From Mesorhizobium sp. (GTDB lineage: Bacteria > Pseudomonadota > Alphaproteobacteria > Rhizobiales > Rhizobiaceae), in NCBI GenBank assembly GCA_019635735.1, contig JAHBYX010000002.1, forward strand, positions 124,001 through 188,000: a stretch of DNA of 64,000 nucleotides, written 5' to 3'. Each line of letters starts with the position of its first letter. Position 1 is the first letter of the stretch. Positions 46,107-54,865 of this stretch are shown here, piece after piece. Below the pieces are notes generated by a model. The model saw only the letters and a program-made list of their open reading frames with translations. It searched no databases and was not told the origin of the DNA. The translations under genes and the position numbers were made by a program.

Positions 46107-47321
46107 TTGGACTTCGAAGCATTCTTCGCCACAAAGCTCGACGGACTTCATCAGGAGGGCCGCTACCGCATTTTCGCCGAACTGGCGCGCCGCAAGGGAT
46201 CGTTTCCCTCTGCCAGGCGATTCGCCGCGGACCGCGTGTCCGACGTCTCCGTCTGGTGCTCCAACGACTATCTCGGCATGGGCCAGAACGAGAAAGTGCT
46301 GGCCGCCATGCACGCGGCGCTGGACGAGTGCGGCGCGGGAGCCGGCGGCACCCGCAACATCTCGGGCACCAACCACCACCACGTCGTGCTGGAGCGCGAA
46401 CTCGCCGACCTGCATGGCAAGGAGGCCGCGCTCGTCTTCACCTCTGGCTATGTGTCCAACTGGGCAACCCTGTCGACCCTGGGCGCCAACATTCCGGGCG
46501 TCGTCATCTTCTCGGACGCCGGCAATCACGCCTCCATGATCGAGGGCGTGCGTCACTCCCGCGCCGAGAAGCGCATCTGGAAACACAACGACGTCAGGGA
46601 TCTCGACCGCCAGCTTTCCGACTTCCCCCGCCACGTGCCGAAGATCGTGGCGTTCGAAAGCGTCTACTCGATGGACGGCGACATCGCCCCGATCGCCGAG
46701 ATATTGGCCATCGCCGAGAAACATGGCGCGATGACCTACCTGGACGAGGTCCATGCCGTCGGTATGTACGGCGCGCGCGGCGGCGGCATCGCCGAACGCG
46801 AGGGCTTGATGCATCGCATCGACATCATCGAGGGCACGCTGGGCAAGGCTTTCGGTGTCGTGGGTGGCTACATCGCCGGCACTGCGAAGCTGGTCGATTT
46901 CGTCCGCTCCTTCGCCAGCGGATTCATCTTCACCACGGCGCTTCCTCCCGCCGTGGCGGCGGGCGCGGTCGCCTCTATCAGGCACCTGAAGGCCTCCGAC
47001 ATCGAGCGAATGGCCCATCGAGCCGCGGTTAAGAAGGTTCGCGCTCGCTTGGACGCGATCGGCATTCCCCATATGGCGAACCCCAGCCACATCGTTCCGG
47101 TGATGGTCGGCGACGCATCCAAGTGCAAGTGGATCAGCGACATCCTGCTCGACGAGCACGGCATCTACGTGCAGCCGATCAACTACCCGACCGTGCCGCG
47201 CAAGACCGAGCGCCTTCGTATCACGCCTACGCCGCTACATGCCGACGCCGACATCGACCGCCTCGCGGGCGCTCTGTCAGGCCTCTGGAGCCAGTGTGCG
47301 CTGGCAAGGGCTGTGGCATAG
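46107..47321 (+). CDS. hemA: 5-aminolevulinate synthase (ALAS)
   Basis: A 404-residue PLP enzyme that condenses glycine and succinyl-CoA, the first step of heme synthesis in alphaproteobacteria. Signatures are [40 protein letters not shown] and the PLP lysine in [13 protein letters not shown]; the C-terminal [18 protein letters not shown] is typical of ALAS rather than related acyltransferases. It starts at TTG (46107) with GGGAGGA 6 bases upstream. High heme demand from the Sox cytochromes would explain its place in the island (inference). Confidence 0.95.
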   Translation: MDFEAFFATKLDGLHQEGRYRIFAELARRKGSFPSARRFAADRVSDVSVWCSNDYLGMGQNEKVLAAMHAALDECGAGAGGTRNISGTNHHHVVLERELADLHGKEAALVFTSGYVSNWATLSTLGANIPGVVIFSDAGNHASMIEGVRHSRAEKRIWKHNDVRDLDRQLSDFPRHVPKIVAFESVYSMDGDIAPIAEILAIAEKHGAMTYLDEVHAVGMYGARGGGIAEREGLMHRIDIIEGTLGKAFGVVGGYIAGTAKLVDFVRSFASGFIFTTALPPAVAAGAVASIRHLKASDIERMAHRAAVKKVRARLDAIGIPHMANPSHIVPVMVGDASKCKWISDILLDEHGIYVQPINYPTVPRKTERLRITPTPLHADADIDRLAGALSGLWSQCALARAVA

Positions 47322-47713
47322 GGCTTTCCAGGCTTCGACAATGCCTGGGCCTGTCCCATCACTGCCGCCCGGTTTAGCCTGGCTGGACAAGATGCATGAG
47401 GTTCAATCTGTCGACTGGAGGAAAGGGGGCAGGCCCTTAATCCAATCGGCAAGGGACGACATGAACATGACCGCCCCACTGCTTGGTGGGCACCTCGGAT
47501 ACCAGGGTACGCTGTGCGAGAAGCCCAGTGCAGCTTGCCGATGGTGCGCTCGTCATAGGCGACGGCGAGGCGCTTCTGTGCCGACCCTCTTGAGAAAGTT
47601 CGCGGCGGCGGAATAGATGGACGTACGGCGCGACATTTGGCGAAGCGGGTCTGCCCAAAGGGTCCGATCGTCGGAACGCGCTGACGACTGCAGCGCGGAC
47701 AAGGGAAGACGCG
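47322..47713. other. 392-base spacer between hemA and the sHdrR-like gene, possible degraded sequence
   Basis: No intact gene. On the minus strand, around 47500-47640, short stretches look coding (for example LAVAYDERTIGKLHW, and FLKRVGTEA in another frame), but the frames are interrupted and the family was not recognised. It could be the remnant of a mobile or lost gene. The last ~90 bases should hold the promoter of the ArsR-type gene, whose ribosome site is AAGGGAAGA. Confidence 0.35.
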
Positions 47714-48019
47714 ATGGAAATGACGGACACCATGTCCCGCGACATGCTGGCGAAGGCCGAAGTGACCACGGCCTTCCTCAAGAGCCTGTCGCATCCCGCG
47801 CGGCTGGTGCTCCTTTGCCGGCTGTGCGAAGGCCATGCGACCGTGGGCGAGCTCGAAGAGTTCGTCGATCTGCCGCAATCGGAAGTATCGAAGCATCTGG
47901 CGCGGTTGCGTGCCGACGGGCTGGTCGTCTCCGAACGGCAGGGGCGCAGCATCAGCTACGCCCTTGCCGAGGACCGGACGGCGCGCGTCGTGCGCCTGCT
48001 GCACAAGGAGTTCTGCTGA
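47714..48019 (+). CDS. shdrR: sHdrR-like ArsR-family sulfane-sulfur-responsive repressor
   Basis: A 101-residue winged-helix repressor; recognition helix LPQSEVSKHLARLR. Cysteines 35 (VLLCRL) and 101 (the final residue) have the same 66-residue spacing as the sensing pair of the SoxR here (42 and 108); an extra C38 is present. In Hyphomicrobium denitrificans an ArsR protein, sHdrR, represses the shdr-lbpA genes and senses sulfane sulfur. This gene lies at the end of the sHdr operon, convergent with tusA and 2 bases away. Symbol by analogy. Confidence 0.8.
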   Translation: MEMTDTMSRDMLAKAEVTTAFLKSLSHPARLVLLCRLCEGHATVGELEEFVDLPQSEVSKHLARLRADGLVVSERQGRSISYALAEDRTARVVRLLHKEFC

Positions 48020-48021
48020 AC

Positions 48022-48249
48022 TCAGCCGGTGTGGCGGATCGTGAAGACGTAGGTCCCGCCGTCGACGCGGCTATCCACCAGCTCGTTTCCCGTCGTGCGG
48101 CAGAAGGCTTCGAAATCCTTCACCGAACCGGGGTCGGTCGCCAGGATCTCCAGCGTCTTGCCGGTCGGAAGCTCCTTGAGCGCCTTCTTGGCGCGCAGGA
48201 TCGGCAAGGGGCAGTTCAACCCCTTCGCGTCGAGTGTCAGGTCGGCCAT
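48022..48249 (-). CDS. tusA: TusA, sulfur-carrier protein
   Basis: A 75-residue TusA. The active cysteine is C13 in the CPxP motif (LNCPLPILRAKKAL). TusA hands persulfide sulfur between cytoplasmic carriers. The ATG at 48249 is chosen over the longer frame from 48282 because AAGGAGGA lies just before it and the protein then has family length. Last gene of the sHdr operon. Confidence 0.93.
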   Translation of the reverse strand: MADLTLDAKGLNCPLPILRAKKALKELPTGKTLEILATDPGSVKDFEAFCRTTGNELVDSRVDGGTYVFTIRHTG

Positions 48250-48356
48250 TTGTCCTCCTTCGGGCCTGAGCCCATGCTTCATTGATCCCGGTCAGCCCCG
48301 GAACGTGTGCGTCCAGCCGGGGAGCCGCGAAACCGGTGCATCTCGATCCCGAGCGT

Positions 48357-48851
48357 TCAGATGTAGAGATTGATGTCGCTCTTGCCCGCGACCTCGATGT
48401 AGCTCGCCGCTCCGCCCAGCGTCGGGCCGTCGATCATGTCCTCGCGCTTGTATTCGAACAGGTCCATGGTCATCTGGCAGGCAATCATCCTGACGTCCGC
48501 CTCGACGGCGAGATCGCGCAGTTCCTCGATCGAGGCGACGCCCTTCTTCTTGATCAGGTTCTTCATCATCGCGGTGGCCATGCCGTCGACGCCAGGCAGC
48601 GCGCTGACGATGTTGGGCATGGCCATGTGCATGCCCATCATCGGCATCTCCATCGCCGGATTGCCGAGGGTGCTGATCTTGAGGTTGAGGTCCTTCTTGA
48701 GGAGCGTCAGCCCGTAGAAGGTGAAGAACATCGTCACCTCCAGGCCCATGGCCGCGGCCGTGGTTGCGAGGATGAAGGGAGGATAGGCCCAGTCGAGCGT
48801 GCCCTTCGTCACGATCATCGACATCGACTTCGCATTGCTATCGCTTGGCAA
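48357..48851 (-). CDS. dsrE3A: DsrE3A-type sulfurtransferase
   Basis: A 164-residue DsrE/DsrF-like protein. The conserved cysteine is C125 in MIACQMTMDLF, and a methionine-rich segment (PAMEMPMMGMHMAMP) lies in the middle, as in DsrE3A proteins linked to TusA and sHdr. It passes sulfane sulfur with TusA. It starts at TTG (48851) with AAGGAGG 8 bases upstream. Probably co-transcribed with lbpA and tusA. Confidence 0.85.
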   Translation of the reverse strand: MPSDSNAKSMSMIVTKGTLDWAYPPFILATTAAAMGLEVTMFFTFYGLTLLKKDLNLKISTLGNPAMEMPMMGMHMAMPNIVSALPGVDGMATAMMKNLIKKKGVASIEELRDLAVEADVRMIACQMTMDLFEYKREDMIDGPTLGGAASYIEVAGKSDINLYI

Positions 48852-48968
48852 TTCAATCCTCCTTTTCGAACCGCCGCGCTTCCCCGTCGGGGGAGGCTTC
48901 CGGCGCCGGCGCGACCTTGCGCGTCCTCAATCGCCGCCCGTTCCGCCGGGCAGCAGGCACGTCGTCAG

Positions 48969-49412
48969 TCAAGCGGCACAACCGGCGAAATTGTCCGCGC
49001 TCATCTTCTGCTCATAGGGCGCGGCCACCGCCGATCCCGGCACCAGCACAGTCGATGCGGCCGCGGCGTCCACCGGCTTGACCCGCACCATCCAGCCCTG
49101 GCCGTAGGTATCGGTATTGGCGAGTTTCGGATTGGCGGTCAGGTTGTCGTTGACCGCGACGATCTCGACGTCGAAGCCGATTTTCGCCGGGCCGACCCAC
49201 TTGCCGCTCTCGACGGTGGCGACCGACTTGCCGCCCTCGATCGTCTTGCCCACCTTCTTGGCGGTAAAGGCGACCAGCGCGCCGGCCATGCCGGTCGCGA
49301 TCATGGTCATGCCGACGGTGTAGGTTCCGTCGGCTTCGGGCCGGTACCAGAGATTGTTCGGCACGTCGTAGAGAAGGTCGTCAGGCAGGTTGCATCCGCG
49401 GACGATCGGCAT
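48969..49412 (-). CDS. lbpA: LbpA, lipoate-binding protein of sHdr sulfur oxidation
   Basis: A 147-residue GcvH-like single-domain protein. The lipoylated lysine is K71 in VATVESGKWVGP. Cysteines C7 and the one four residues from the end set it apart from glycine-cleavage GcvH, as does its position in the sHdr operon with no glycine-cleavage genes. LbpA carries sulfur on the lipoamide dithiol to or from the sHdr complex. Confidence 0.92.
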   Translation of the reverse strand: MPIVRGCNLPDDLLYDVPNNLWYRPEADGTYTVGMTMIATGMAGALVAFTAKKVGKTIEGGKSVATVESGKWVGPAKIGFDVEIVAVNDNLTANPKLANTDTYGQGWMVRVKPVDAAAASTVLVPGSAVAAPYEQKMSADNFAGCAA

Positions 49413-49425
49413 GGTATCTCTCCCT

Positions 49426-49848
49426 TCAGGCGGCGCCCGCCTCGCGAAGCGGGCGCGATGAACAACAGAAATCGCCGAGGCCTGCCTCGGCCAGCTTGCC
49501 TCCGACGAACAGAGCGAGGTGCCTGACCGTCATCGCCATCAGGCGCATCTCCCGCGCGGCGGCGGCGGAGCCGGCCTCGCCGAGAACGACGACGTTGCGG
49601 CGGAACACGATTTCGCGGCAGGTCTCGCGGCAGGCATTGAAGGAGGGCGTTCCCCTGCAGCCCTGGCGATGGAGGGCAAGCAGGCGGAAACCCTCGACCG
49701 TCTCGCCGTCGGGCGCTTCCCCGCGGGCGGCGAGCCACGCAACAACCACCTCCTCGGCCATCGCCAGAAGCGTGTCGGCGGCGGGCATCGGCGCCTCGCC
49801 GTCGAGAGCCGCGTCGATCGCGGGCAGGATTTCGGGGAAGAGGTCCAT
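49426..49848 (-). CDS. uncharacterised 140-residue protein in the sHdr operon
   Basis: A mostly helical 140-residue protein not recognised as a named family. It is alanine-rich and has a cysteine cluster, HRQGCRGTPSFNACRETCRE, and a later FCCSSR. No signal peptide or membrane helix. Its start overlaps the shdrB2 stop, and lbpA starts 13 bases after its stop, so it is translated within the operon. The five cysteines suggest metal binding or sulfur handling (inference). Confidence 0.7.
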   Translation of the reverse strand: MDLFPEILPAIDAALDGEAPMPAADTLLAMAEEVVVAWLAARGEAPDGETVEGFRLLALHRQGCRGTPSFNACRETCREIVFRRNVVVLGEAGSAAAAREMRLMAMTVRHLALFVGGKLAEAGLGDFCCSSRPLREAGAA

Positions 49849-50771
49849 CAGCCGAGACCCTTGAGGCGGAGGAATTCGGACGGATCCGACAGGTTCTCCT
49901 GCACGCCGACCTTCTTCGCCGACAGTCCGAGCGCCATGCCGAGCAACTGGGTGAAGTAGAGGATCTTCACGCTGGTCTTGCGGCCGAGCACCTTTTCGGC
50001 GCGCACCTGATGCATCTCGAGACCGGAATGGCAGGTCGGGCATTCCGTCGCAATGACCTCGGCGCCGCAGGCTTCGGCCGTGGTCAGGATGTTGAGCACC
50101 AGCTTGGTGGAGATATCGCTGTCGGACAGAGAGTGGGCGCCGCCGCAGCAGGCCGTCTTGAGCGGAAACTCGACATTCTCGGCCCCGGCCGCGGCGAGGA
50201 TGTCGTCCATGAAGTGCGGCTTGGAGGTCGATTCCGATCCGGGACCCTGGTCCTTCTCGGGGAAGATGTGGCGCGGCCGAGTGTACATGCAGCCGTAGTA
50301 GTTGGCGACCTTGAGACCGGCGAGCTTGCCCTTCGCCCTTTGCTTGAGTTCCTCCTCACCGACACCGTGCTTGATCCAGTCGAGCGCATGGATGGTCTCG
50401 ACGCCGCCCGGCTCGTAGGCCTTGTGGCCCGCCTTCTTCGAAATGCGCTCCGTCACCTGCGCCGCCTGCGGATTGTGAGTGAGGTCGTATTCGGCCTTCT
50501 TGAGATTGTGATAGCAGCCGTTGCAGGGCGCCATCACCGTGTCGAAGCCCATGTCCTGCGCGATCGTGAGGTTGCGTGCCGACAGGTAGGTCTGGACCTG
50601 CGGGTCGACGTTCTTGACCTCCATCGCGCCGCAGCAGTTCCAGTTCTTCAATTCGACGAGGTCGAGGCCGAGGGCCTTGCCGACCTCCTTGGTCGAGCGA
50701 TTGTAGGAATGCCCGGTGCCTTCCAGCGCGCAGCCGGGATAGTAGGCCACCTTCTTGAGATCGCCGGCCAT
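49848..50771 (-). CDS. shdrB2: sHdrB2, heterodisulfide-reductase-like subunit B
   Basis: A 307-residue protein with two complete CCG domains, as in HdrB subunits that hold unusual [4Fe-4S] clusters: domain 1 with YYPGCALEGTGHS, NWNCCGAMEV and APCNGCYHN; domain 2 with YYGCMYTRP, TACCGGAHSL and TECPTCHSGLE. The start (50771) shares one base with the shdrC2 stop. It belongs to the cytoplasmic complex that oxidises bound sulfane sulfur to sulfite. Confidence 0.92.
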   Translation of the reverse strand: MAGDLKKVAYYPGCALEGTGHSYNRSTKEVGKALGLDLVELKNWNCCGAMEVKNVDPQVQTYLSARNLTIAQDMGFDTVMAPCNGCYHNLKKAEYDLTHNPQAAQVTERISKKAGHKAYEPGGVETIHALDWIKHGVGEEELKQRAKGKLAGLKVANYYGCMYTRPRHIFPEKDQGPGSESTSKPHFMDDILAAAGAENVEFPLKTACCGGAHSLSDSDISTKLVLNILTTAEACGAEVIATECPTCHSGLEMHQVRAEKVLGRKTSVKILYFTQLLGMALGLSAKKVGVQENLSDPSEFLRLKGLG

Positions 50772-51517
50772 CAGTGACCTCCCTCGGTGTCGAGACCGAG
50801 CGCCTTTGCCTGCTCGGCGCGGCGTTCGCTGACATATTCCTCGATTGCGCGGCCGGTGCGGCTCCAGTTCGAGGTGCGCGGGCGGAAGACCGTGCTCCAG
50901 CCCATGCGGATCAGGTATCCGAGCGGGAAACGCTTCACGAGACCGCCGACGAGCGCCACCAGCCAGGGCTGGTTGAGCGGCTGTCCGGTGCGCTGGAAGA
51001 ACGTACGCAGTACACGGCCTTCCTCGATCTTGCCCGTGGCGAGAATGCTCTCGGTGAAGCCCTCGTCGAAATGCGTCGATGGGCTCTTCGGCGTGTGTCC
51101 CTTGAGCTCGAGCCAGTGGGCGGTCGCCTTCATCACCCCCTCGGGCACCACGTCGCGCGGGCAGGCATAGGTGCACTTGTTGCAGCTGACGCACTGCCAG
51201 ATGATGTCCTTGTCGCGCAACAGCTCCTCCTCGAGCCCCTGGCGGATGAGGTAGATCCAGTAGCGCGGGTTGAAGTCGGGGTTCACGGCATTGACGGTGC
51301 AGGCATTGGTGCAGGATCCGCACTGCCAGCAGCGATGGATGTTCTCGCCGCCGGGGAGGGCGGAAATCTCGTCCTCCATGGCCTCGTTATAGTCCGTGAT
51401 CGTGCGGCTCTTGATGAAGGTCGACCAGTGCCCGGACACGTCCACCCCGTCGATCACCAGACTGTCGTTGGTGATCAGGTTCTCGGGCCGGATCAGCGAT
51501 TTCTCATGAATTGGCAT
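50771..51517 (-). CDS. shdrC2: sHdrC2, iron-sulfur subunit
   Basis: A 248-residue protein with two ferredoxin-type cysteine runs, CWQCGSCTNAC and CVSCNKCTYACP, for two [4Fe-4S] clusters. A helical C-terminal region follows. It transfers electrons within the sHdr complex between sHdrB2 and other subunits. It overlaps shdrH by 14 bases and shdrB2 by 1 base. Confidence 0.92.
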   Translation of the reverse strand: MPIHEKSLIRPENLITNDSLVIDGVDVSGHWSTFIKSRTITDYNEAMEDEISALPGGENIHRCWQCGSCTNACTVNAVNPDFNPRYWIYLIRQGLEEELLRDKDIIWQCVSCNKCTYACPRDVVPEGVMKATAHWLELKGHTPKSPSTHFDEGFTESILATGKIEEGRVLRTFFQRTGQPLNQPWLVALVGGLVKRFPLGYLIRMGWSTVFRPRTSNWSRTGRAIEEYVSERRAEQAKALGLDTEGGH

Positions 51518-52391
51518 GGCGATCCTCGGCGGAGAAGAGATCGAGGCGGGCCCTCAGGCTGCCGCCGAATTCGTGGGCGCTGCCGTCGACCAGCCTGAGC
51601 CGCGTGCGGCCCGTCTCGGTGTCCACGGCGTCGAGGCCGAGCATCCGGCGCGTGTGCTGCATCGGGTCGCCCTCGACGGTGAAGTCGTTGCGCAGATACT
51701 GGCCGCCGCGATCGTTGATGTAGCCGGCATAGACGTGGCTGATCAGCAGGTCGGCGTACCAGACGCGGTCGCGGAAGACGCCTTCGCCGGCAAGGAAGCC
51801 GTCGATTTCGCCGCGCAGGACGAGGAAGGTCGCGAGATCGTCCTCGACCGTGATCTGGGCGGCATCGACGTCGGGGGCATGCCAGATTTCGCGCAGCACG
51901 CCGGTGCCGACACGCGCGTCCCAGACCCAGCGCGTCATCAGCGGTATCGCGTCCGGATCGGTGAAATGCAGGATTTCCGCGCCGAGGTCGCGCACCCAGC
52001 GCATGTCCTTGCCGGTGGGGAACGCCTCGACGAAGGCGGCGAGCCGCGCGTCGGCCGGCTCGCCTGCACGCAGCAGGGCGTTCAGGTGAGCGCGCATCCA
52101 CTCGATCCCCATCCGGTCGAAGACCGGGCCAATGCGGCGGCGCACCGGGGCGATGAAGGCGGCGAGGTCGAGGAACTCCGTCGAGGTCAGTTCGGCGGCA
52201 CCGTCGGCGAGCAATTCGCGGAACAGCGAGGATTTCAGGTGCAGCGCGGTGACGTAGCGCTCCACCCCGCCGGTCGGACCGGCCGACGTGGCGAGGTCGG
52301 CGAGCGCGCGACGCAGGCGCTCGCCCGACAGGTCCAGGACCGGACCGGCGGGGACGACCGTCGCTGATTTGCGTCGCAGGCTGAACATCAT
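51504..52391 (-). CDS. shdrH: sHdrH (conserved sHdr-complex hypothetical subunit)
   Basis: About 295 residues with no recognised catalytic motif and no evident cysteine cluster; a mixed helical protein (RWVRDLGAEILHFTDPDAIP, HVYAGYINDRGGQYLRNDF). Its place between shdrA and shdrC2 is the position of the Hyp/sHdrH gene in the conserved C1-B1-A-H-C2-B2 order. The start at 52391 overlaps the shdrA stop (ATGA). A much longer open frame upstream is only read-through of shdrA/B1 in another frame. Confidence 0.8.
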   Translation of the reverse strand: MMFSLRRKSATVVPAGPVLDLSGERLRRALADLATSAGPTGGVERYVTALHLKSSLFRELLADGAAELTSTEFLDLAAFIAPVRRRIGPVFDRMGIEWMRAHLNALLRAGEPADARLAAFVEAFPTGKDMRWVRDLGAEILHFTDPDAIPLMTRWVWDARVGTGVLREIWHAPDVDAAQITVEDDLATFLVLRGEIDGFLAGEGVFRDRVWYADLLISHVYAGYINDRGGQYLRNDFTVEGDPMQHTRRMLGLDAVDTETGRTRLRLVDGSAHEFGGSLRARLDLFSAEDRHANS

Positions 52392-53443
52392 TCGGCCGCC
52401 TGTGCCAGGCCCACCCCGGCGAGCGTCATCGCCGCCACCGCCGCGGCCTGCCCCTGCGCGATCGAATCGTCGATCGTCTCGGGACCGGTTGCCGCGCCGC
52501 AGACATAGACGCCCGGCCGCGTGGTCTGCGCGAGACCGGCATAGGTCGAAGCCTTGTCGATATAGCCATAGCGGTTCAGCCCGACGCCGAAGACGGCCGA
52601 CAGCGTCATGTTGTCGACATTGGGATCCATTCCGATGGCGTGGACGACCATGTCGAACGGTATGGTGATCGGGCGCTTGACCAGCGTGTCCTCGCCCTTG
52701 ACGACGAGCCGCTTGCCGTCCGACGTCACCTCGGCGATGCGGGCCTTGATGTATTTGACCCGCGCTTCCTCCTGGCTCTTCCAGTAGTATTCGCCCTCGT
52801 AGAGCCCGAAGGTGCGGATATCCATGTAGTAGATGTAGACGTTGGTCTTTGGCGACAATTCGCGGATCTCCATCGCGATGTTGGCGCTGACGGTGCAGCA
52901 GATCTTCGAGCACCATTCGCGGCCGATCTGGCGGTCGCGCGAGCCGACGCAGAGGAGGATCGCCACGCGGTCGGGGACTCGGCCGTCGGACGGGCAGCGG
53001 ATGCCCTGGCCGGAGGAGATCATCTGCTCGACCTGGACCGTGGTCACGACATCGGGATAGGTGCCGAAGCCCCATTCCGGCTTGTTCAGGCTGTCGAAAT
53101 GGGTGAAGCCGGTGGCTAGGATCGCAGCCTCTGCCTCGACCCTCGTGCCGTCCTTCAGCGTGGCAACGAAGTCGCCGGGATTGCCGGCGAAGGACTGCAC
53201 CTCTGTGCCGGTCCTGACCGTCACGTTCGGGTTCTGCCGGACGCGGTCTACCATGCCGCCGATCGCGTCCTTCGCCCATTCGTGGCTGGGGACGAGCTTG
53301 GCGTAGCCCTGCAGGATCGGCGCACCGCCGAGGCGGTCGGCCTTGTCCACGAGCACCGCCTTGCGGCCGGAGGCGGCCACCGCGTACGCCGCCGACAGGC
53401 CGGCCGGGCCGCCGCCGACGATGAGGATGGGCGTGTCTCGCAT
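52388..53443 (-). CDS. shdrA: sHdrA, FAD and iron-sulfur subunit
   Basis: A 351-residue flavoprotein. The N-terminal Rossmann motif is ILIVGGGPAGLSAAYA, with LVDKADRLGGAP following. Cysteines for one [4Fe-4S] cluster are in LLCVGSRDRQIGREWCSKICCTVS. The C-terminal FAD segment ends in GVYVCGAATGPETIDDSIAQG. sHdrA is the central flavin subunit of the sulfur-oxidising complex. It starts 3 bases after the shdrB1 stop. Confidence 0.93.
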   Translation of the reverse strand: MRDTPILIVGGGPAGLSAAYAVAASGRKAVLVDKADRLGGAPILQGYAKLVPSHEWAKDAIGGMVDRVRQNPNVTVRTGTEVQSFAGNPGDFVATLKDGTRVEAEAAILATGFTHFDSLNKPEWGFGTYPDVVTTVQVEQMISSGQGIRCPSDGRVPDRVAILLCVGSRDRQIGREWCSKICCTVSANIAMEIRELSPKTNVYIYYMDIRTFGLYEGEYYWKSQEEARVKYIKARIAEVTSDGKRLVVKGEDTLVKRPITIPFDMVVHAIGMDPNVDNMTLSAVFGVGLNRYGYIDKASTYAGLAQTTRPGVYVCGAATGPETIDDSIAQGQAAAVAAMTLAGVGLAQAAE

Positions 53444-53446
53444 GGT

Positions 53447-54820
53447 TCAGGCTCCCAGGACGGCCTTGGCCGGCTTGACATAGCCTGGGCCGGAGGTGAT
53501 GGCGCGCTTCGGGTCGTAGAGGGTCTCGACGCGGCCGGCCTTGACCTCCTCGAGATAGGCCTCGAACTCCGCCTTCGACTTCTCCCAATCGATGCCCATC
53601 TTCTCGAGCAATTGCTCGAACGGGCTCGCATGCCAGTGCAGTTGGGCCAGCTTGTAGGGGTGGGCGCCCATTGTGAGGGCCGCGAACTGGCAGTCGGCCA
53701 TGACCGGAAGCGCAAAGACCTTGTCGACGGCCTTGCCGATCCACTGGTTCTTGTCGAGCGTGGTGATGCAGCCGGTGTCGTGACCGATCATCACGTCGGA
53801 GCGCGCCTCCTCGACCGCCACCCTGATCTTTCGGTCGATGGCAAAGCTGCGTGTGAACTCGCGCTCGCCGATGATATGGCGGAAGCCGAAGCCGCAGCAG
53901 TCGTACCAGGTGGAATAGTCGATGACCTGGGTGCCGAGCGTTTGGAGCAGTCCGGTCGTCACGGCGACGCGGTCGCCGTTCAGCACCGTGTCGTCGTAGA
54001 TCACGTCCTCGGGCACCATCTTGTAGACGTGGCAGGCCGGATGGACGGTCGCGCGGATGCTGGAGACGTCGATGGTCTGCCGCTCCCGGATCCGGTCGCG
54101 CATCACGTGCAGCCATTCGGAATAGTGGACGATCTCTTCGGGGATCAGCAGCTTGCCGTCGACGAGACGGCCGAGCTTGCCGAGGATCTTGCGCACCTCC
54201 TCGCGCAGTTCCGCCGAGTGCAGGAGGAAGCCTCGGATCTCCTTGTAGTTGCCGAAGGACGTGCCGCAGTGGACGAGCGGATAATATGTCCCGACCGGCA
54301 GGCCCTGTGCCCTGGACGAGACATAGGCCTGATGGAAATTGCGCAGGAAGACCGCCGCCAGCGAGACGACGTTGCCGATGCCGGATCCGTGATAGTTCCA
54401 GGCGGTGCAGGAGGTCTGGTCGGTCTCGTCGAGATAGGAGAGGCCGAGCTGATTCTGGATCCACAGCACCGACGACGGATAGCCCGGGATGTTGCCGCAC
54501 TGGCCGCAGGACTTGTGGTGCCAGAGATTGTTCGTCGGAATCTTCTTGTCCCAGCCGTACAGGGTTTTGGCGATGACCGGCTCGTTGTGGTCGGCGACCC
54601 GATGGACGACGATCTCGCCTTCCCTTTCGAGCTGCCACATGATGTCGCGCACGTCCTCCTTCCGGTCCTTGCCGGTCAACAGGAAGCGCTTGTCGATCTT
54701 CGCCTCGACCCAATCGGTCGCACGGCGGGCCTCGGTCTCGGTCAGCCTCGTCGGCGTCCAGTCGGCGCCGAAGCCATTGTAGGCGCCCTTCGCTCCGGAT
54801 CCGGTGGTCGTGTCGGTCAT
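53447..54820 (-). CDS. shdrB1: sHdrB1, heterodisulfide-reductase-like subunit B (degenerate CCG motifs)
   Basis: A 457-residue protein. The second CCG domain is recognisable (HPACHVYK, YDCCGFGFRH, HDTGC) but lacks the first cysteine of the final CxxC pair. The first is reduced to single cysteines (CGQCGNIPG, SCTAWNYHG, VHCGTSF). The sHdrB1 subunit therefore probably binds a cluster differently from sHdrB2. Its place after shdrC1 follows the family gene order. Confidence 0.9.
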   Translation of the reverse strand: MTDTTTGSGAKGAYNGFGADWTPTRLTETEARRATDWVEAKIDKRFLLTGKDRKEDVRDIMWQLEREGEIVVHRVADHNEPVIAKTLYGWDKKIPTNNLWHHKSCGQCGNIPGYPSSVLWIQNQLGLSYLDETDQTSCTAWNYHGSGIGNVVSLAAVFLRNFHQAYVSSRAQGLPVGTYYPLVHCGTSFGNYKEIRGFLLHSAELREEVRKILGKLGRLVDGKLLIPEEIVHYSEWLHVMRDRIRERQTIDVSSIRATVHPACHVYKMVPEDVIYDDTVLNGDRVAVTTGLLQTLGTQVIDYSTWYDCCGFGFRHIIGEREFTRSFAIDRKIRVAVEEARSDVMIGHDTGCITTLDKNQWIGKAVDKVFALPVMADCQFAALTMGAHPYKLAQLHWHASPFEQLLEKMGIDWEKSKAEFEAYLEEVKAGRVETLYDPKRAITSGPGYVKPAKAVLGA

Positions 54821-54865
54821 GTCACGGTCCTTTCTGGCGTCTGCTGGATGGGGAACGTCCGTTCC

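Noticed and set aside
48969..49412. Glycine cleavage H protein (gcvH)
   Set aside because: It lies within the sHdr operon, has extra cysteines, and no gcvT or gcvP is near, so LbpA is the better call.
51504..54713. 1069-residue minus-strand open frame over shdrH, shdrA and shdrB1
   Set aside because: Upstream of 52391 it is a shadow frame over shdrA and shdrB1, whose own frames carry the motifs; only the last 295 residues are a gene.
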